From Paracoccaceae bacterium (lineage in GTDB: Bacteria > Pseudomonadota > Alphaproteobacteria > Rhodobacterales > Rhodobacteraceae), in contig SBGD01000073.1 in NCBI GenBank assembly GCA_006226775.1, forward strand, positions 41,715 to 105,714: a DNA stretch of 64,000 bases. The letters run 5' to 3'. Under the pieces are notes generated by a model that saw only the letters and a program-made list of their open reading frames with translations, made no database searches and was not told where the DNA came from. Of this stretch, positions 19,977 to 27,271 are shown piece by piece (within the stretch, counting starts at the first letter, position 1; the number at the start of each line of letters is the position of its first letter). Made by a program: the position numbers and the translations under genes.

Positions 19977-20048
19977 CGTCATCCCGGGCTTGACCCGGGA
20001 TCTCATGGGTCGTTTGTCGGGAGATCCCGGGTCAAGCCCGGGATGACG
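19977..20048. repeat. Perfect 28-bp inverted repeat (REP-like palindrome)
   Basis: The arms at 19977-20004 and 20021-20048 are exact reverse complements, each reading CGTCATCCCGGGCTTGACCC followed by GGGATCTC on its strand, with a 16-base spacer. It lies between holA and the GST gene. The 'CCCGGGCTTGACCCGGGATC' core is of a kind widely dispersed in alphaproteobacterial intergenic DNA. It could also fold as a strong terminator for holA. Confidence 0.85.
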
Positions 20049-20152
20049 TCGCGAGGGGATGGACAACCGGCGCTTCACCGCCTCCCGACATTCCGGTTGC
20101 GGTTTCACCGCCCGAGACCCTACCTTGCGCAAAACCTTTGGGGGGATCGCAG

Positions 20153-20746
20153 ATGTATACCGTGATCGGAAGCGTCGTCAGCCGCACGTTTCGCGTGCTC
20201 TGGATGCTCGAAGAACTGGGCGCGCCTTATGAACATCTCCCGGCGCGTCCCGGGTCCGACGAGGTTCGTGCGCATAACCCCTCGGGCAAGGTGCCGGTGC
20301 TGATCGCCGAAGGTACGGCACTGACCGATTCCACCGCCATCATGACCTATCTTGCCGACAGGCATGGCGCCCTGACCTATCCGGCCGGCAGCCTCGAGCG
20401 CGCGCGCCAGGACGGGATCACCTGCGCCATCCTGGACGAGGTTGACGCCCTGCTCTGGACCGCCTCGCGGCATACCTTCGTGCTGCCCGAAGACCAGCGG
20501 GTGCCGCAGATCAAGGACAGCCTGAAAGCCGAATATGCCCGCAATATCGCGCGGCTGAGCGACCGCATCGCCGGGCCGTTCTTCATGGGCGAGGTGATGA
20601 CCCTGCCGGACATCCTGATGACCCATTGCTGCAACTGGGCGATTTCCGCGCGGTTCCCCGAGCCGGAGCCGCCCCTGGCGCAATACCTGTCAACCCTGCG
20701 CGCGCGCCCGGCCTTTGCGCGGGTGCGGGCGCTGGGCAAAGCCTGA
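20153..20746 (+). CDS. Glutathione S-transferase family protein
   Basis: The 197-aa product has a thioredoxin-like N-terminal domain ('YTVIGSVVSRTFRVLWMLEELGAPYE', 'NPSGKVPVLIAEG', 'LTDSTAIMTYLADRHG') and an all-helical C-terminal domain with 'MTLPDILMTHC'. This is the classic GST layout. The track uses a TTG at 20138. The ATG at 20153, eight bases after a GGGGGG ribosome-binding site, is preferred. Substrate unknown. A strong hairpin follows the stop. Confidence 0.88.
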   Translation: MYTVIGSVVSRTFRVLWMLEELGAPYEHLPARPGSDEVRAHNPSGKVPVLIAEGTALTDSTAIMTYLADRHGALTYPAGSLERARQDGITCAILDEVDALLWTASRHTFVLPEDQRVPQIKDSLKAEYARNIARLSDRIAGPFFMGEVMTLPDILMTHCCNWAISARFPEPEPPLAQYLSTLRARPAFARVRALGKA

Positions 20747-20753
20747 AACGCAA

Positions 20754-20782
20754 ACCGGCCCGGTCGTTCGGACCGGGCCGGT
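20754..20782 (+). terminator. Hairpin terminator after the GST gene
   Basis: ACCGGCCCGGTC and GACCGGGCCGGT form a perfect 12-bp stem around a GTTCG loop, 7 bases after the GST stop. There is no clear T-run. It could also serve the convergent DUF1127 gene. Confidence 0.7.
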
Positions 20783-20851
20783 GTCTCGTGCGCCCGACCC
20801 GCCCGCCGCCGTCAGGCAGCCGGGAGGCCGGAACAAGGCCTTGCTGGCCGG

Positions 20852-21058
20852 TCAGGTGTACATCGTGTCGGCAAAGACGTGGTGCACGATCCGGTCGCGG
20901 CGGATGCCGCGGGCGGCCAGTTCTTCGTCCGAAAGCGAGCGCAGGTAGTCGACCTTGCGCAGCCGCGGGTTGTTCGCGGCAGTCTGCACGAAGTAGTTCC
21001 AGATCCGTGCCAGCAGGCCCGGCGTTTCGACGTGAATATTCGTGGTAGCTTGTGCCAT
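20852..21058 (-). CDS. DUF1127 family small protein
   Basis: The 68-aa product carries the DUF1127-type C-terminal motif 'LSDEELAARGIRRDRIVHHVF' after a helix with conserved tryptophan ('LLARIWNYFVQ'). Some members act in phosphate or RNA-related regulation in alphaproteobacteria, but the role here is unknown. It is monocistronic, converges on the GST gene, and has GAGAAAGGATCGAGATC before the ATG. Confidence 0.88.
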   Translation of the reverse strand: MAQATTNIHVETPGLLARIWNYFVQTAANNPRLRKVDYLRSLSDEELAARGIRRDRIVHHVFADTMYT

Positions 21059-21650
21059 GATCTCGATCCTTTCTCGGCCGGGGGGCCCCGGCCTGTCTCA
21101 GGATCAGATACTATGCAGGTGCAGCATTTGTTTCCAGAGGTGGGGGGTGAGACCCTGCCTTGCATGCCGCGCATAGCAGGCGATGGCGGCGCAGGCAGGC
21201 CCGGGGCGCGCTTTGGGTCGGCTCGCAACGGCGGCGCTCCGGGGCGCGGACCACGGCGCTCAGCAACGCCATTCCGGCGCGCCCGAGCCTGCGCGTCATG
21301 GCGCGAAGATGCCCTCGCCCCTTGCCCGCCAGACTTCCGTCGTATGTGGCGCGCACCATAAGCTCTTGAATCTCATCAAGGATAACGATCATCCCCCGTC
21401 TTTCTCCTGACAGAAGCGCCCGGGAAATGCACATTGGGCCCATCGGCTTTGATCGTTCCCGCCGCGCCTGCCCCGGTGCCTGTCTCCATCTCCTCCCGCG
21501 TTTCCGGCTCCGAAACCCCCGCATGCGCGCGCCCTTCGGACAGGACAGCCCCGATTTCCGGGGCTGCGCCATGCCCCGCGCCCCGGCGCAATCTTGCCGA
21601 TGGGCCGGCCGGCCTGTGACCGCCCGGACACGGCATCGCGACAGCCGAGG
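21059..21650. other. 592-bp region with no confident gene
   Basis: The interval lies between the DUF1127 gene and the YcaQ-like gene. It contains the DUF1127 upstream region and one low-confidence minus-strand ORF (listed separately). Its high-scoring track ORFs are Arg/Ala/Pro-rich and look like noise. I see no repeat, tRNA or clear promoter in it. Confidence 0.6.
21111..21392 (-). CDS. Possible small protein of unknown function
   Basis: A 93-aa reading frame starts MIVILDEIQELMVRATYDG at an ATG preceded by AGGAGAAAGACGGGGG. That ribosome-binding site is good but slightly distant. The first 45 residues look protein-like and helical. The C-terminal half is Arg/Pro/Cys-rich and looks less convincing. 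The track's longer form (to 21572) is probably not real. No family is recognised. Confidence 0.3.
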   Translation of the reverse strand: MIVILDEIQELMVRATYDGSLAGKGRGHLRAMTRRLGRAGMALLSAVVRAPERRRCEPTQSAPRACLRRHRLLCAACKAGSHPPPLETNAAPA

Positions 21651-22862
21651 TCAGCCGCCCGCCTCGCGCAGCCAGCCCGGGGCGAAAACCACCGCCTCGA
21701 CCTCGGCCAAACGGGCAATCCGGCGCAGCTCCGCCTCGAGCCGGGCCAGCCGCGTGGCGCCGAAAGCCACCCCCGGCTCGGGCCAGAGCCCGGTGACCTT
21801 GAGCACACCGGCCTTGCGGTCGGCCTTCATGTCGATCCGCCCGACAAGCCGGTCGCCTTCGAGCAGCGGAAAGACGTAGTAGCCATAGCGCCGTTTGGCC
21901 TCGGGCACGAAGACCTCGATCCGGTAGCGGAAACCGAACAGCCGCTCGGCGCGGTTGCGGTCGCGCAGGGCCGGATCGAAGGGGCTGAGCACCCGCAGGC
22001 GGCCGGGCGGCGCCGGGGCCCGGTCGGCGGCCTCGGCGATATCGGCAAAGGCGACATGGGCGCGCCAGGTGCCATCCGCCCCGGCGACCGCCACCGGCAC
22101 CACCTCGCCGCGGTCAAGCGCCGCGGCGCACCAGGCGCGGGCTTCCTTGACCGTCACGATGTCCCAGAAGGCGGCCAGCTCGCCGCTGGTGGCAAAGCCC
22201 AGCCGGTCGAGCGCGCCGCGCATTAGCCAGTCGATGGTCTCGGCCTCGCCCCATTCGGCGGCGCGCAGCGCCTCGGGCACCACCCGCTCGGACAGGTCGT
22301 AATACTTGCGAAACCCGGCGCGGTGACAGATCTCGAGCGTGCCGGTGCGCCAGAGGTATTCCAGCGCGGTCTTGCCCGGATGCCAGTTCCACCAGCCGCC
22401 GGACTTGCGCGGCGTATCGGGGCCCAGGTCGTTGCTGCAGACCGGGCCGGTGTCGCGGATCATGCCCAAGACCCGGTCGAATTCCGCCTCGAATTCATGC
22501 CTTTGCCAGTCGCGGTAGCGCTGGCGCAGGGTCTGCGCATCGCGGCGGCGTTTCAGCGCCCAGGCGGGGTAGAACTCCATCGGAATCACCGCCGCATCAT
22601 GGGTCCAATGCTCGAAGACCGCGCGACCGGGGGCATGCAGCGCCCCGAGATGAGCCGGGCGATAGCGCGGGCGGCGGGCAAAGAGGATCAGGTCATGCGC
22701 CCGCGCCACGGTATTGATCGAGTCGAGTTGCACGAAGCCCAGCCGGTGGATCAGCCGGCCCAGATCCGCCCCCTGCGCCGGGCCTTCGGGCGGCTCGGCC
22801 AGCGCATGGCGGTGCAGGAACAGCCGCCGCGCCGTCGCATTGTCGAGCTTGCTTGCGGGCAC
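21651..22862 (-). CDS. YcaQ-like winged-helix protein (crosslink-repair DNA glycosylase family)
   Basis: The 403-aa product belongs to the HTH_42/YcaQ/AlkX superfamily, some of whose members unhook DNA interstrand crosslinks. It has the conserved 'FVQLDSINTVARAHDLIL' segment near residue 43, 'VFEHWTHDAAVIP' near residue 82, tandem winged-helix regions, and 'LSPFDPALRDRNRAERLFGFRYRIEVF' near the C-terminus. The start is GTG at 22862 with AAGGAGG six bases upstream. It is 42 bp downstream of the LacI-type regulator gene on the same strand, so the two may be co-transcribed. Confidence 0.85.
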   Translation of the reverse strand: MPASKLDNATARRLFLHRHALAEPPEGPAQGADLGRLIHRLGFVQLDSINTVARAHDLILFARRPRYRPAHLGALHAPGRAVFEHWTHDAAVIPMEFYPAWALKRRRDAQTLRQRYRDWQRHEFEAEFDRVLGMIRDTGPVCSNDLGPDTPRKSGGWWNWHPGKTALEYLWRTGTLEICHRAGFRKYYDLSERVVPEALRAAEWGEAETIDWLMRGALDRLGFATSGELAAFWDIVTVKEARAWCAAALDRGEVVPVAVAGADGTWRAHVAFADIAEAADRAPAPPGRLRVLSPFDPALRDRNRAERLFGFRYRIEVFVPEAKRRYGYYVFPLLEGDRLVGRIDMKADRKAGVLKVTGLWPEPGVAFGATRLARLEAELRRIARLAEVEAVVFAPGWLREAGG

Positions 22863-22904
22863 CGGCGCCTCCTTGCAGACCCGGGCCAGACCGGGCGCGG
22901 CAGG

Positions 22905-23930
22905 TCAGTAGCGCTTCAGCGTATCGCCAAAGCTGATCTTGGGCGTCATCTCGAAGATCCGCTGGCCGCCCTCGTCCTTGTCGTCCAGCCGGTCGACGAG
23001 GATCTGCGCCGCCTTGCGGCCGATGTCGCGGCGGCAGGCGTCCATGGTGGCCAGTTGCCGCGGCAGCCCCTGCAGCAGTTCGACCCCGTTGAACCCCGCG
23101 AGGCCGATCCGGCCGGGAATGTCCCAACCCTGCTCCATCAGCCACAAGAGCCCGCCCGCCCCGATCATATCGTTGGAATAATAGAGAAAATCGAGGTCTG
23201 GCGAGCGCTCCATCATCGTCCTGGTCATCTCGCGCCCCTTGGCAAGCGCCGAGCCGCCGGAATAGAATTCCTGGTCCATGACCTCGACCCCGTTGCGGGC
23301 CAGTTCCTCGGTAAAGCCCTCGAAGCGTTTGCGCGCGCGGTGGTCCAGCGGCATCTTGGTGCCCATGAAGCCGATGTTCTCGAAGCCCTGCTTGAGGATC
23401 GCCTTGGCCATCTGCCGCCCGGCCCGGCGGTGCGAGATGCCCACGGCGGCATCGACCGGCGTGCCGTCGGTATCCATGATCTCGATCACCGGGATGCCCG
23501 AGGCCTTGAGCATGGCGCGCGAGGCCTCCGACCGCTCCAGCCCGGCGATGATCACCCCCGAGGGCCGCCAGGACAGCATCTCGAAGAGCACCCGCTCTTC
23601 CTTTTCCGGCAGGTAGTCGGTGACGCCCACCACCGGCTGCAGGTCGGTCTGTTCCAGCACGCCGCTGATCGCGCTCAGCACTTCGGGAAAGACCATGTTC
23701 GACAGCGAGGGGATGATGACCGCCACCAGGTTCACCCGCTGGCTGGCCAGAGCGCCGGCGATCTTGTTCGGGACATAGCCCAGCTGCTTGGCCGCCTCGA
23801 GCACCTTTTGCCGTGTCGCGGCACTGACGTCACCGCGGTTGCGCAGCACCCGGCTCACCGTCATTTCCGATACGCCCGAAGCCTCGGACACGTCGCGAAG
23901 CGTCAGCGGGCGGTTATTCTCTGATGTCAC
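22905..23930 (-). CDS. LacI-family transcriptional regulator
   Basis: The 341-aa product has an N-terminal helix-turn-helix ('LTLRDVSEASGVSEMTVSRVLRN') with the LacI hinge helix ('KIAGALASQ'). A periplasmic-binding-protein-like effector domain starts 'LVAVIIPSLSNMVFPEVL' and ends 'MTPKISFGDTLKRY'. The ligand is probably a sugar or sugar acid by family, but no catabolic or transport gene adjoins it, so the target is unknown. Confidence 0.94.
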   Translation of the reverse strand: MTSENNRPLTLRDVSEASGVSEMTVSRVLRNRGDVSAATRQKVLEAAKQLGYVPNKIAGALASQRVNLVAVIIPSLSNMVFPEVLSAISGVLEQTDLQPVVGVTDYLPEKEERVLFEMLSWRPSGVIIAGLERSEASRAMLKASGIPVIEIMDTDGTPVDAAVGISHRRAGRQMAKAILKQGFENIGFMGTKMPLDHRARKRFEGFTEELARNGVEVMDQEFYSGGSALAKGREMTRTMMERSPDLDFLYYSNDMIGAGGLLWLMEQGWDIPGRIGLAGFNGVELLQGLPRQLATMDACRRDIGRKAAQILVDRLDDKDEGGQRIFEMTPKISFGDTLKRY

Positions 23931-24129
23931 TGGAATATTCCCGAATAAATCTGCCGCCAGACTAGTGCATTCGCGAGGCGGTTATCAAGTTGATGCGCGC
24001 CCCGGCCGCGGCAGACCCCGAAGCGGGCCTTGCATTTGGCCGCAAACCGGCCCGCCAGAGGGCCCCTTCGCCGCGATGCCGGTCGACAACACCGCGCCCG
24101 CCGTTTTCCGGCGCAGGCGTTTTTCGCGG

Positions 24130-24158
24130 CTGACAGCAGGTTTCTGCCGCGTTATGTG
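24130..24158 (+). promoter_or_regulatory. Candidate promoter of tRNA-Arg
   Basis: CTGACA (24130-24135) and TATGTG (24153-24158) are 17 bp apart and end 9 bases before the mature tRNA 5' end. Position and spacing fit a sigma-70 promoter. Confidence 0.5.
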
Positions 24159-24167
24159 GGGGTCGGC

Positions 24168-24244
24168 GGCCCCGTGGCTCAACTGGATAGAGCAGCCCCC
24201 TCCTAAGGGGCAGGTTGCAGGTTCGAATCCTGCCGGGGTCACCA
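24168..24244 (+). tRNA. tRNA-Arg, anticodon CCT
   Basis: A 77-nt cloverleaf is visible. The acceptor strands GGCCCCG and CGGGGTC pair (one G-T). The anticodon stem is CCCC/GGGG around CTCCTAA, giving anticodon CCT, which reads AGG. The T arm is GCAGG-TTCGAAT-CCTGC. The 3' ACCA is encoded. AGG is rare in this GC-rich coding, so this is a minor arginine isoacceptor. Confidence 0.96.
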
Positions 24245-24585
24245 GGGAAACATGGGTTTCCTGCTGAATTTTCAGGTCATTTCCTCCGCCCGGAACGGGA
24301 TGCGGGAGGAAACAGAGGTTTCTCGCGCCGGCGTTCTCTGGTTAGTATGATGGGTGTCCGCGATCCGCGATGCCTTGCCCGGCGTCCGGGACACCTGCGC
24401 AGGACCGCGCCGACTTGGGCTTCAGCCGGTCGAAAACGGCCAGACCTCGGTCGAGTTTGCCTTCCGTCAGACCGAGCGGGGCAAGCGCGGGGACGGCGTT
24501 CGGGCGGGATCTCCGGATTTGACTTTCGAGATGCCGCCAGTGCGATATGATCGCCGTGACAATGAAAACAGGGAGCATGAGCCAG
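24245..24585. other. 341-bp intergenic region after the tRNA
   Basis: No gene is supported here. It holds a bulged hairpin directly after the tRNA CCA (CAGGGAAAC...GTTTCCTG, 24243-24263), plausibly the tRNA terminator, and a larger hairpin at 24280-24312. The rest shows no recognisable element apart from the ribosome-binding site of the next gene. Confidence 0.6.
24280..24312 (+). terminator. Hairpin downstream of tRNA-Arg
   Basis: TTTCCTCC pairs with GGAGGAAA, and the inner CCCG pairs with CGGG. It could be a second terminator for the tRNA or an upstream leader structure for the binding-protein gene. Confidence 0.45.
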
Positions 24586-26157
24586 ATGACAAGATCGAAC
24601 AGACTTCACCGACCAACCCGCCGCGCCTTTCTCGGCACCACCGCCGCCGTCGCCGGGCTTGCCTCGGCGGGCACGCTGCTGGGGCTTTCGCCCGCGCGCG
24701 CGCAGCAGCAGCGCGGCGGCACGCTGCGGGTGGCCAAGGGCCATGGCCAGACCGGCGACACGCTCGATCCCGCGACCTGGACCAACGGTTTCGTGATCGC
24801 GCTGAGCTTCGGGATGAACGGCTATCTCACCAAGGTGGCGACCGATGGCTCGCCCGAGCCGGATGTGGCCGAAAGCTGGGAGGCCACGCCGGACGCCAGG
24901 ACCTGGCGGTTCAAGATCCGCCAGGGCATGACCTTCCACTCCGGCAAGCCGGTCACGCTGGACGACGTGATCGCGTCGATCAACCATCACCGCGGCGACG
25001 ACTCCACCTCGGTGGCCAAGCCGCTTGTCGCGCCCATCGTCGAGATCACCAAGGAAGGCGACGACACGGTGGTCTTCGAGCTCGAGGATGGCAGCGCCGA
25101 TTTCCCCTTCATCTTCACCGACTACCACATGGCGATCTGTCCCGCGGATGGTGCGGGCGGCATCGACTGGCGGTCCGGCGACGGTTGCGGGCCCTACAAG
25201 CTGGTGGAGTTCAACCCCGGCGTCGTGGCGCGGTTCGAGCGGTACGCGGACGACTGGAACCAGGACCGCGGCTTCCTGCAGACGGTCGAGATGCTGTCGA
25301 TCGTCGACGTGAACGCCCGGACGACGGCGCTTGCCTCGGGCGAGGTCGATGCCATCGACAAGCTCGATCTCAAGACGGCGGCGCTTCTGGGCCGCAATCC
25401 GGCGATCACCATCCATTCGATCCCCGGCCCGCAATACTACAGCTTCGCGGCGCGCACGGACCTGGCGCCCTACAATGACCCCAACGTGCGGATGGCGCTG
25501 AAATACGCCATCGACCGGCAGGAGCTGGTCGACAAGATCCTGTTCGGCCATGGCACCGTGGGCAACGACCAGCCCATCGGGCCCAGCTACCGGTTCCACA
25601 ATCCCGACATTCCGCAGACCACCTTCGACCCCGACAAGGCGAAGTTCCACCTCAAGGAGGCCGGGCTTGACGGGTTGACCGTGCGGCTGTCGGCGGCCGA
25701 TGCGGCCTTTCCCGGCGCGGTCGATGCGGCCACGCTCTACCAGAACTCGGCGGCCAAGGCCGGGATCACCATCGACACCAAGCGGGTGCCGAACGATGGC
25801 TACTGGTCCGATGTCTGGATGAAGGACGAGTTCAGCGCGGTCTACTGGGGCGGCCGTCCCACCGAAGACCAGATCTTCACCACCGCCTTCAAGGGCGGCG
25901 CGGCCTGGAACGACAGTTTCTGGACCAATGCGCGGTTCGACGAACTGCTGGTACAGGCCCGCGCCGAGCTGGACGAGGCCAAGCGCCGCGAGATGTATGG
26001 CGAGATGCAGCAGATCGTGGCGCAGGACGGCGGGACCATCCTGCCGATGTTCGCCAACTGGGCCTTCGCCACGTCAAGCCGCGTCGTGCATGGCGAGATG
26101 GCCTCGAACTTCGACCAGGACGGCGAGCGCTGGATGGAGCGCTGGTCGGTGGCCTGA
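24586..26157 (+). CDS. ABC transporter substrate-binding protein (oligopeptide/dipeptide class, SBP family 5)
   Basis: The 523-aa periplasmic protein has a twin-arginine signal ('RPTRRAFLGTTAAVAG'), suggesting export in folded form, then 'GGTLRVAKGHG' and the family 5 sequence 'PDVAESWEATPDARTWRFKIRQGMTFHSGKPVT'. The start chosen is the ATG at 24586, which has AGGGAG ten bases upstream. Starts at 24577 and 24547 are also possible. No permease or ATPase gene adjoins it, so it is an orphan. Downstream is a hairpin and the convergent LysR gene. The ligand is unknown. Confidence 0.92.
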   Translation: MTRSNRLHRPTRRAFLGTTAAVAGLASAGTLLGLSPARAQQQRGGTLRVAKGHGQTGDTLDPATWTNGFVIALSFGMNGYLTKVATDGSPEPDVAESWEATPDARTWRFKIRQGMTFHSGKPVTLDDVIASINHHRGDDSTSVAKPLVAPIVEITKEGDDTVVFELEDGSADFPFIFTDYHMAICPADGAGGIDWRSGDGCGPYKLVEFNPGVVARFERYADDWNQDRGFLQTVEMLSIVDVNARTTALASGEVDAIDKLDLKTAALLGRNPAITIHSIPGPQYYSFAARTDLAPYNDPNVRMALKYAIDRQELVDKILFGHGTVGNDQPIGPSYRFHNPDIPQTTFDPDKAKFHLKEAGLDGLTVRLSAADAAFPGAVDAATLYQNSAAKAGITIDTKRVPNDGYWSDVWMKDEFSAVYWGGRPTEDQIFTTAFKGGAAWNDSFWTNARFDELLVQARAELDEAKRREMYGEMQQIVAQDGGTILPMFANWAFATSSRVVHGEMASNFDQDGERWMERWSVA

Positions 26158-26165
26158 CCCCGGAC

Positions 26166-26190
26166 GCCTTCACCGGCCCCCGGTGAAGGC
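26166..26190 (+). terminator. Hairpin between the binding-protein and LysR genes
   Basis: GCCTTCACCGG and CCGGTGAAGGC form a perfect 11-bp stem with a CCC loop, 8 bases after the binding-protein stop. It lies between convergent genes and probably ends transcription of the plus-strand gene. Confidence 0.65.
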
Positions 26191-26308
26191 ACCTACGCGG
26201 GGCCTTGACCGAAGATGCGCCACCCGGACCCAAGCCGCCGGGTGGCCGCACCCACGAGAGCCGATGCAGGCGCGAGCCGATGCAGGCGAACGCGCGGCGG
26301 GATGCCCC

Positions 26309-27181
26309 TCAACTTGTCTTCAGCAGCGCCCAGAAGGCGGCTACCGGCGCGCTCATGCGCTCCTTGTTCTGCTTGATCTTGCGCAATTCGCGGCGGGTCA
26401 GCGGATCTGACGGCACGAAGAACTCGACCCCGTCCGGCTGATCGCGGACCGCGTCGAACGGCAGGATGCTCGCCCCCAGGCCACGCCTGACGAAAGACAG
26501 GATCGCGGTGGTATTGCGCGCCTCGAGCGTGCTTGTGGCCAGCAGCTCCCGAACCACCGGGGCATCCACCAGCCGGCACAGCGGATTTGCCACCAGCGGT
26601 TCATGCCGCAGCAGGCTCCAGTCGGACTTCCCCTCGCTTTGCAGGTGCGCGCTGTGCACCGGGCCCCCGGCGGCGCAGACGATCCCCAGATCATCGCTGA
26701 AAATCTGCTCGCCCTCCTGCGGATCGCCGGGCTGGGCCGACAGGATCCCGATATCGGCCTCGTCGCGCAGGATGCGGCGGCGCACCGCGGCGCTGTCGAC
26801 ATCGCTGATCTCGATGCGGACATCCGGGTGGCTGGCACGGAACCGGTTGACCACCTCGGGCAGAAGCGCCACCGCCGCCGAGGGCACCGCCGCGATGCGC
26901 ACGGTGCCGACCAGCGAGATCGCATGCCGCCCGATCGCCTCGAGGCTCTTGTCGAAGACATCCGTGGCGCGCTGGCTTTCCTCCAGCACCAGCAGGCCCA
27001 GTGGCGTCAGGCGGCTCTTGCGGTCGGTCTCGAACAGCGGGGCGCCGATCTCCTCTTCCAGTTGCGACAGAACCATCGAAACCGCCGAGGGCGTGCGCCG
27101 CAGGACCTTGGCCGCCCCGGAAAGCGTGCCCCGGTCGGCCACGACGCAGAAGGTGCGTAGCATCTCGAGTTTGATGTGCAT
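26309..27181 (-). CDS. LysR-family transcriptional regulator
   Basis: The 290-aa product has the N-terminal LysR helix-turn-helix ('MLRTFCVVADRGTLSGAAKVL', 'TPSAVSMVLSQLEEEIGAPLFE') and an effector domain starting 'GTVRIAAVPSAAVALLPEVVNRF'. It is divergent from the aldehyde dehydrogenase operon, and two TTCAG-N5-CTGAA dyads lie in the shared promoter region. One begins at its own start codon. It is the likely regulator of the 27272-34192 operon and of itself. Confidence 0.95.
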   Translation of the reverse strand: MHIKLEMLRTFCVVADRGTLSGAAKVLRRTPSAVSMVLSQLEEEIGAPLFETDRKSRLTPLGLLVLEESQRATDVFDKSLEAIGRHAISLVGTVRIAAVPSAAVALLPEVVNRFRASHPDVRIEISDVDSAAVRRRILRDEADIGILSAQPGDPQEGEQIFSDDLGIVCAAGGPVHSAHLQSEGKSDWSLLRHEPLVANPLCRLVDAPVVRELLATSTLEARNTTAILSFVRRGLGASILPFDAVRDQPDGVEFFVPSDPLTRRELRKIKQNKERMSAPVAAFWALLKTS

Positions 27182-27195
27182 TCAGAAATCCTGAA
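27181..27195. promoter_or_regulatory. Candidate LysR operator, site 1
   Basis: TTCAGAAATCCTGAA is a TTCAG-N5-CTGAA dyad containing the T-N11-A LysR box. It starts at the first base of the LysR coding region, a position suited to autoregulation. Confidence 0.65.
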
Positions 27196-27208
27196 GAAAG
27201 GTTCATTT

Positions 27209-27227
27209 AATTCAGTCTAACTGAATT
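27209..27227. promoter_or_regulatory. Candidate LysR operator, site 2
   Basis: AATTCAGTCTAACTGAATT has a 7-bp inverted repeat around a 5-bp centre and shares the TTCAG-N5-CTGAA core with site 1. The two dyad centres are 30 bp apart, about three helical turns, placing both on the same DNA face. Confidence 0.7.
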
Positions 27228-27271
27228 TGTGCGCGGCGGGTACACCAATTGCCAGCAATCAGGAGAGACTC

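Noticed and set aside
20120-20683. 187-aa minus ORF opposite the GST gene
   Set aside because: It is a shadow with Arg/His-rich composition, whereas the plus frame has a clear GST fold and ribosome-binding site.
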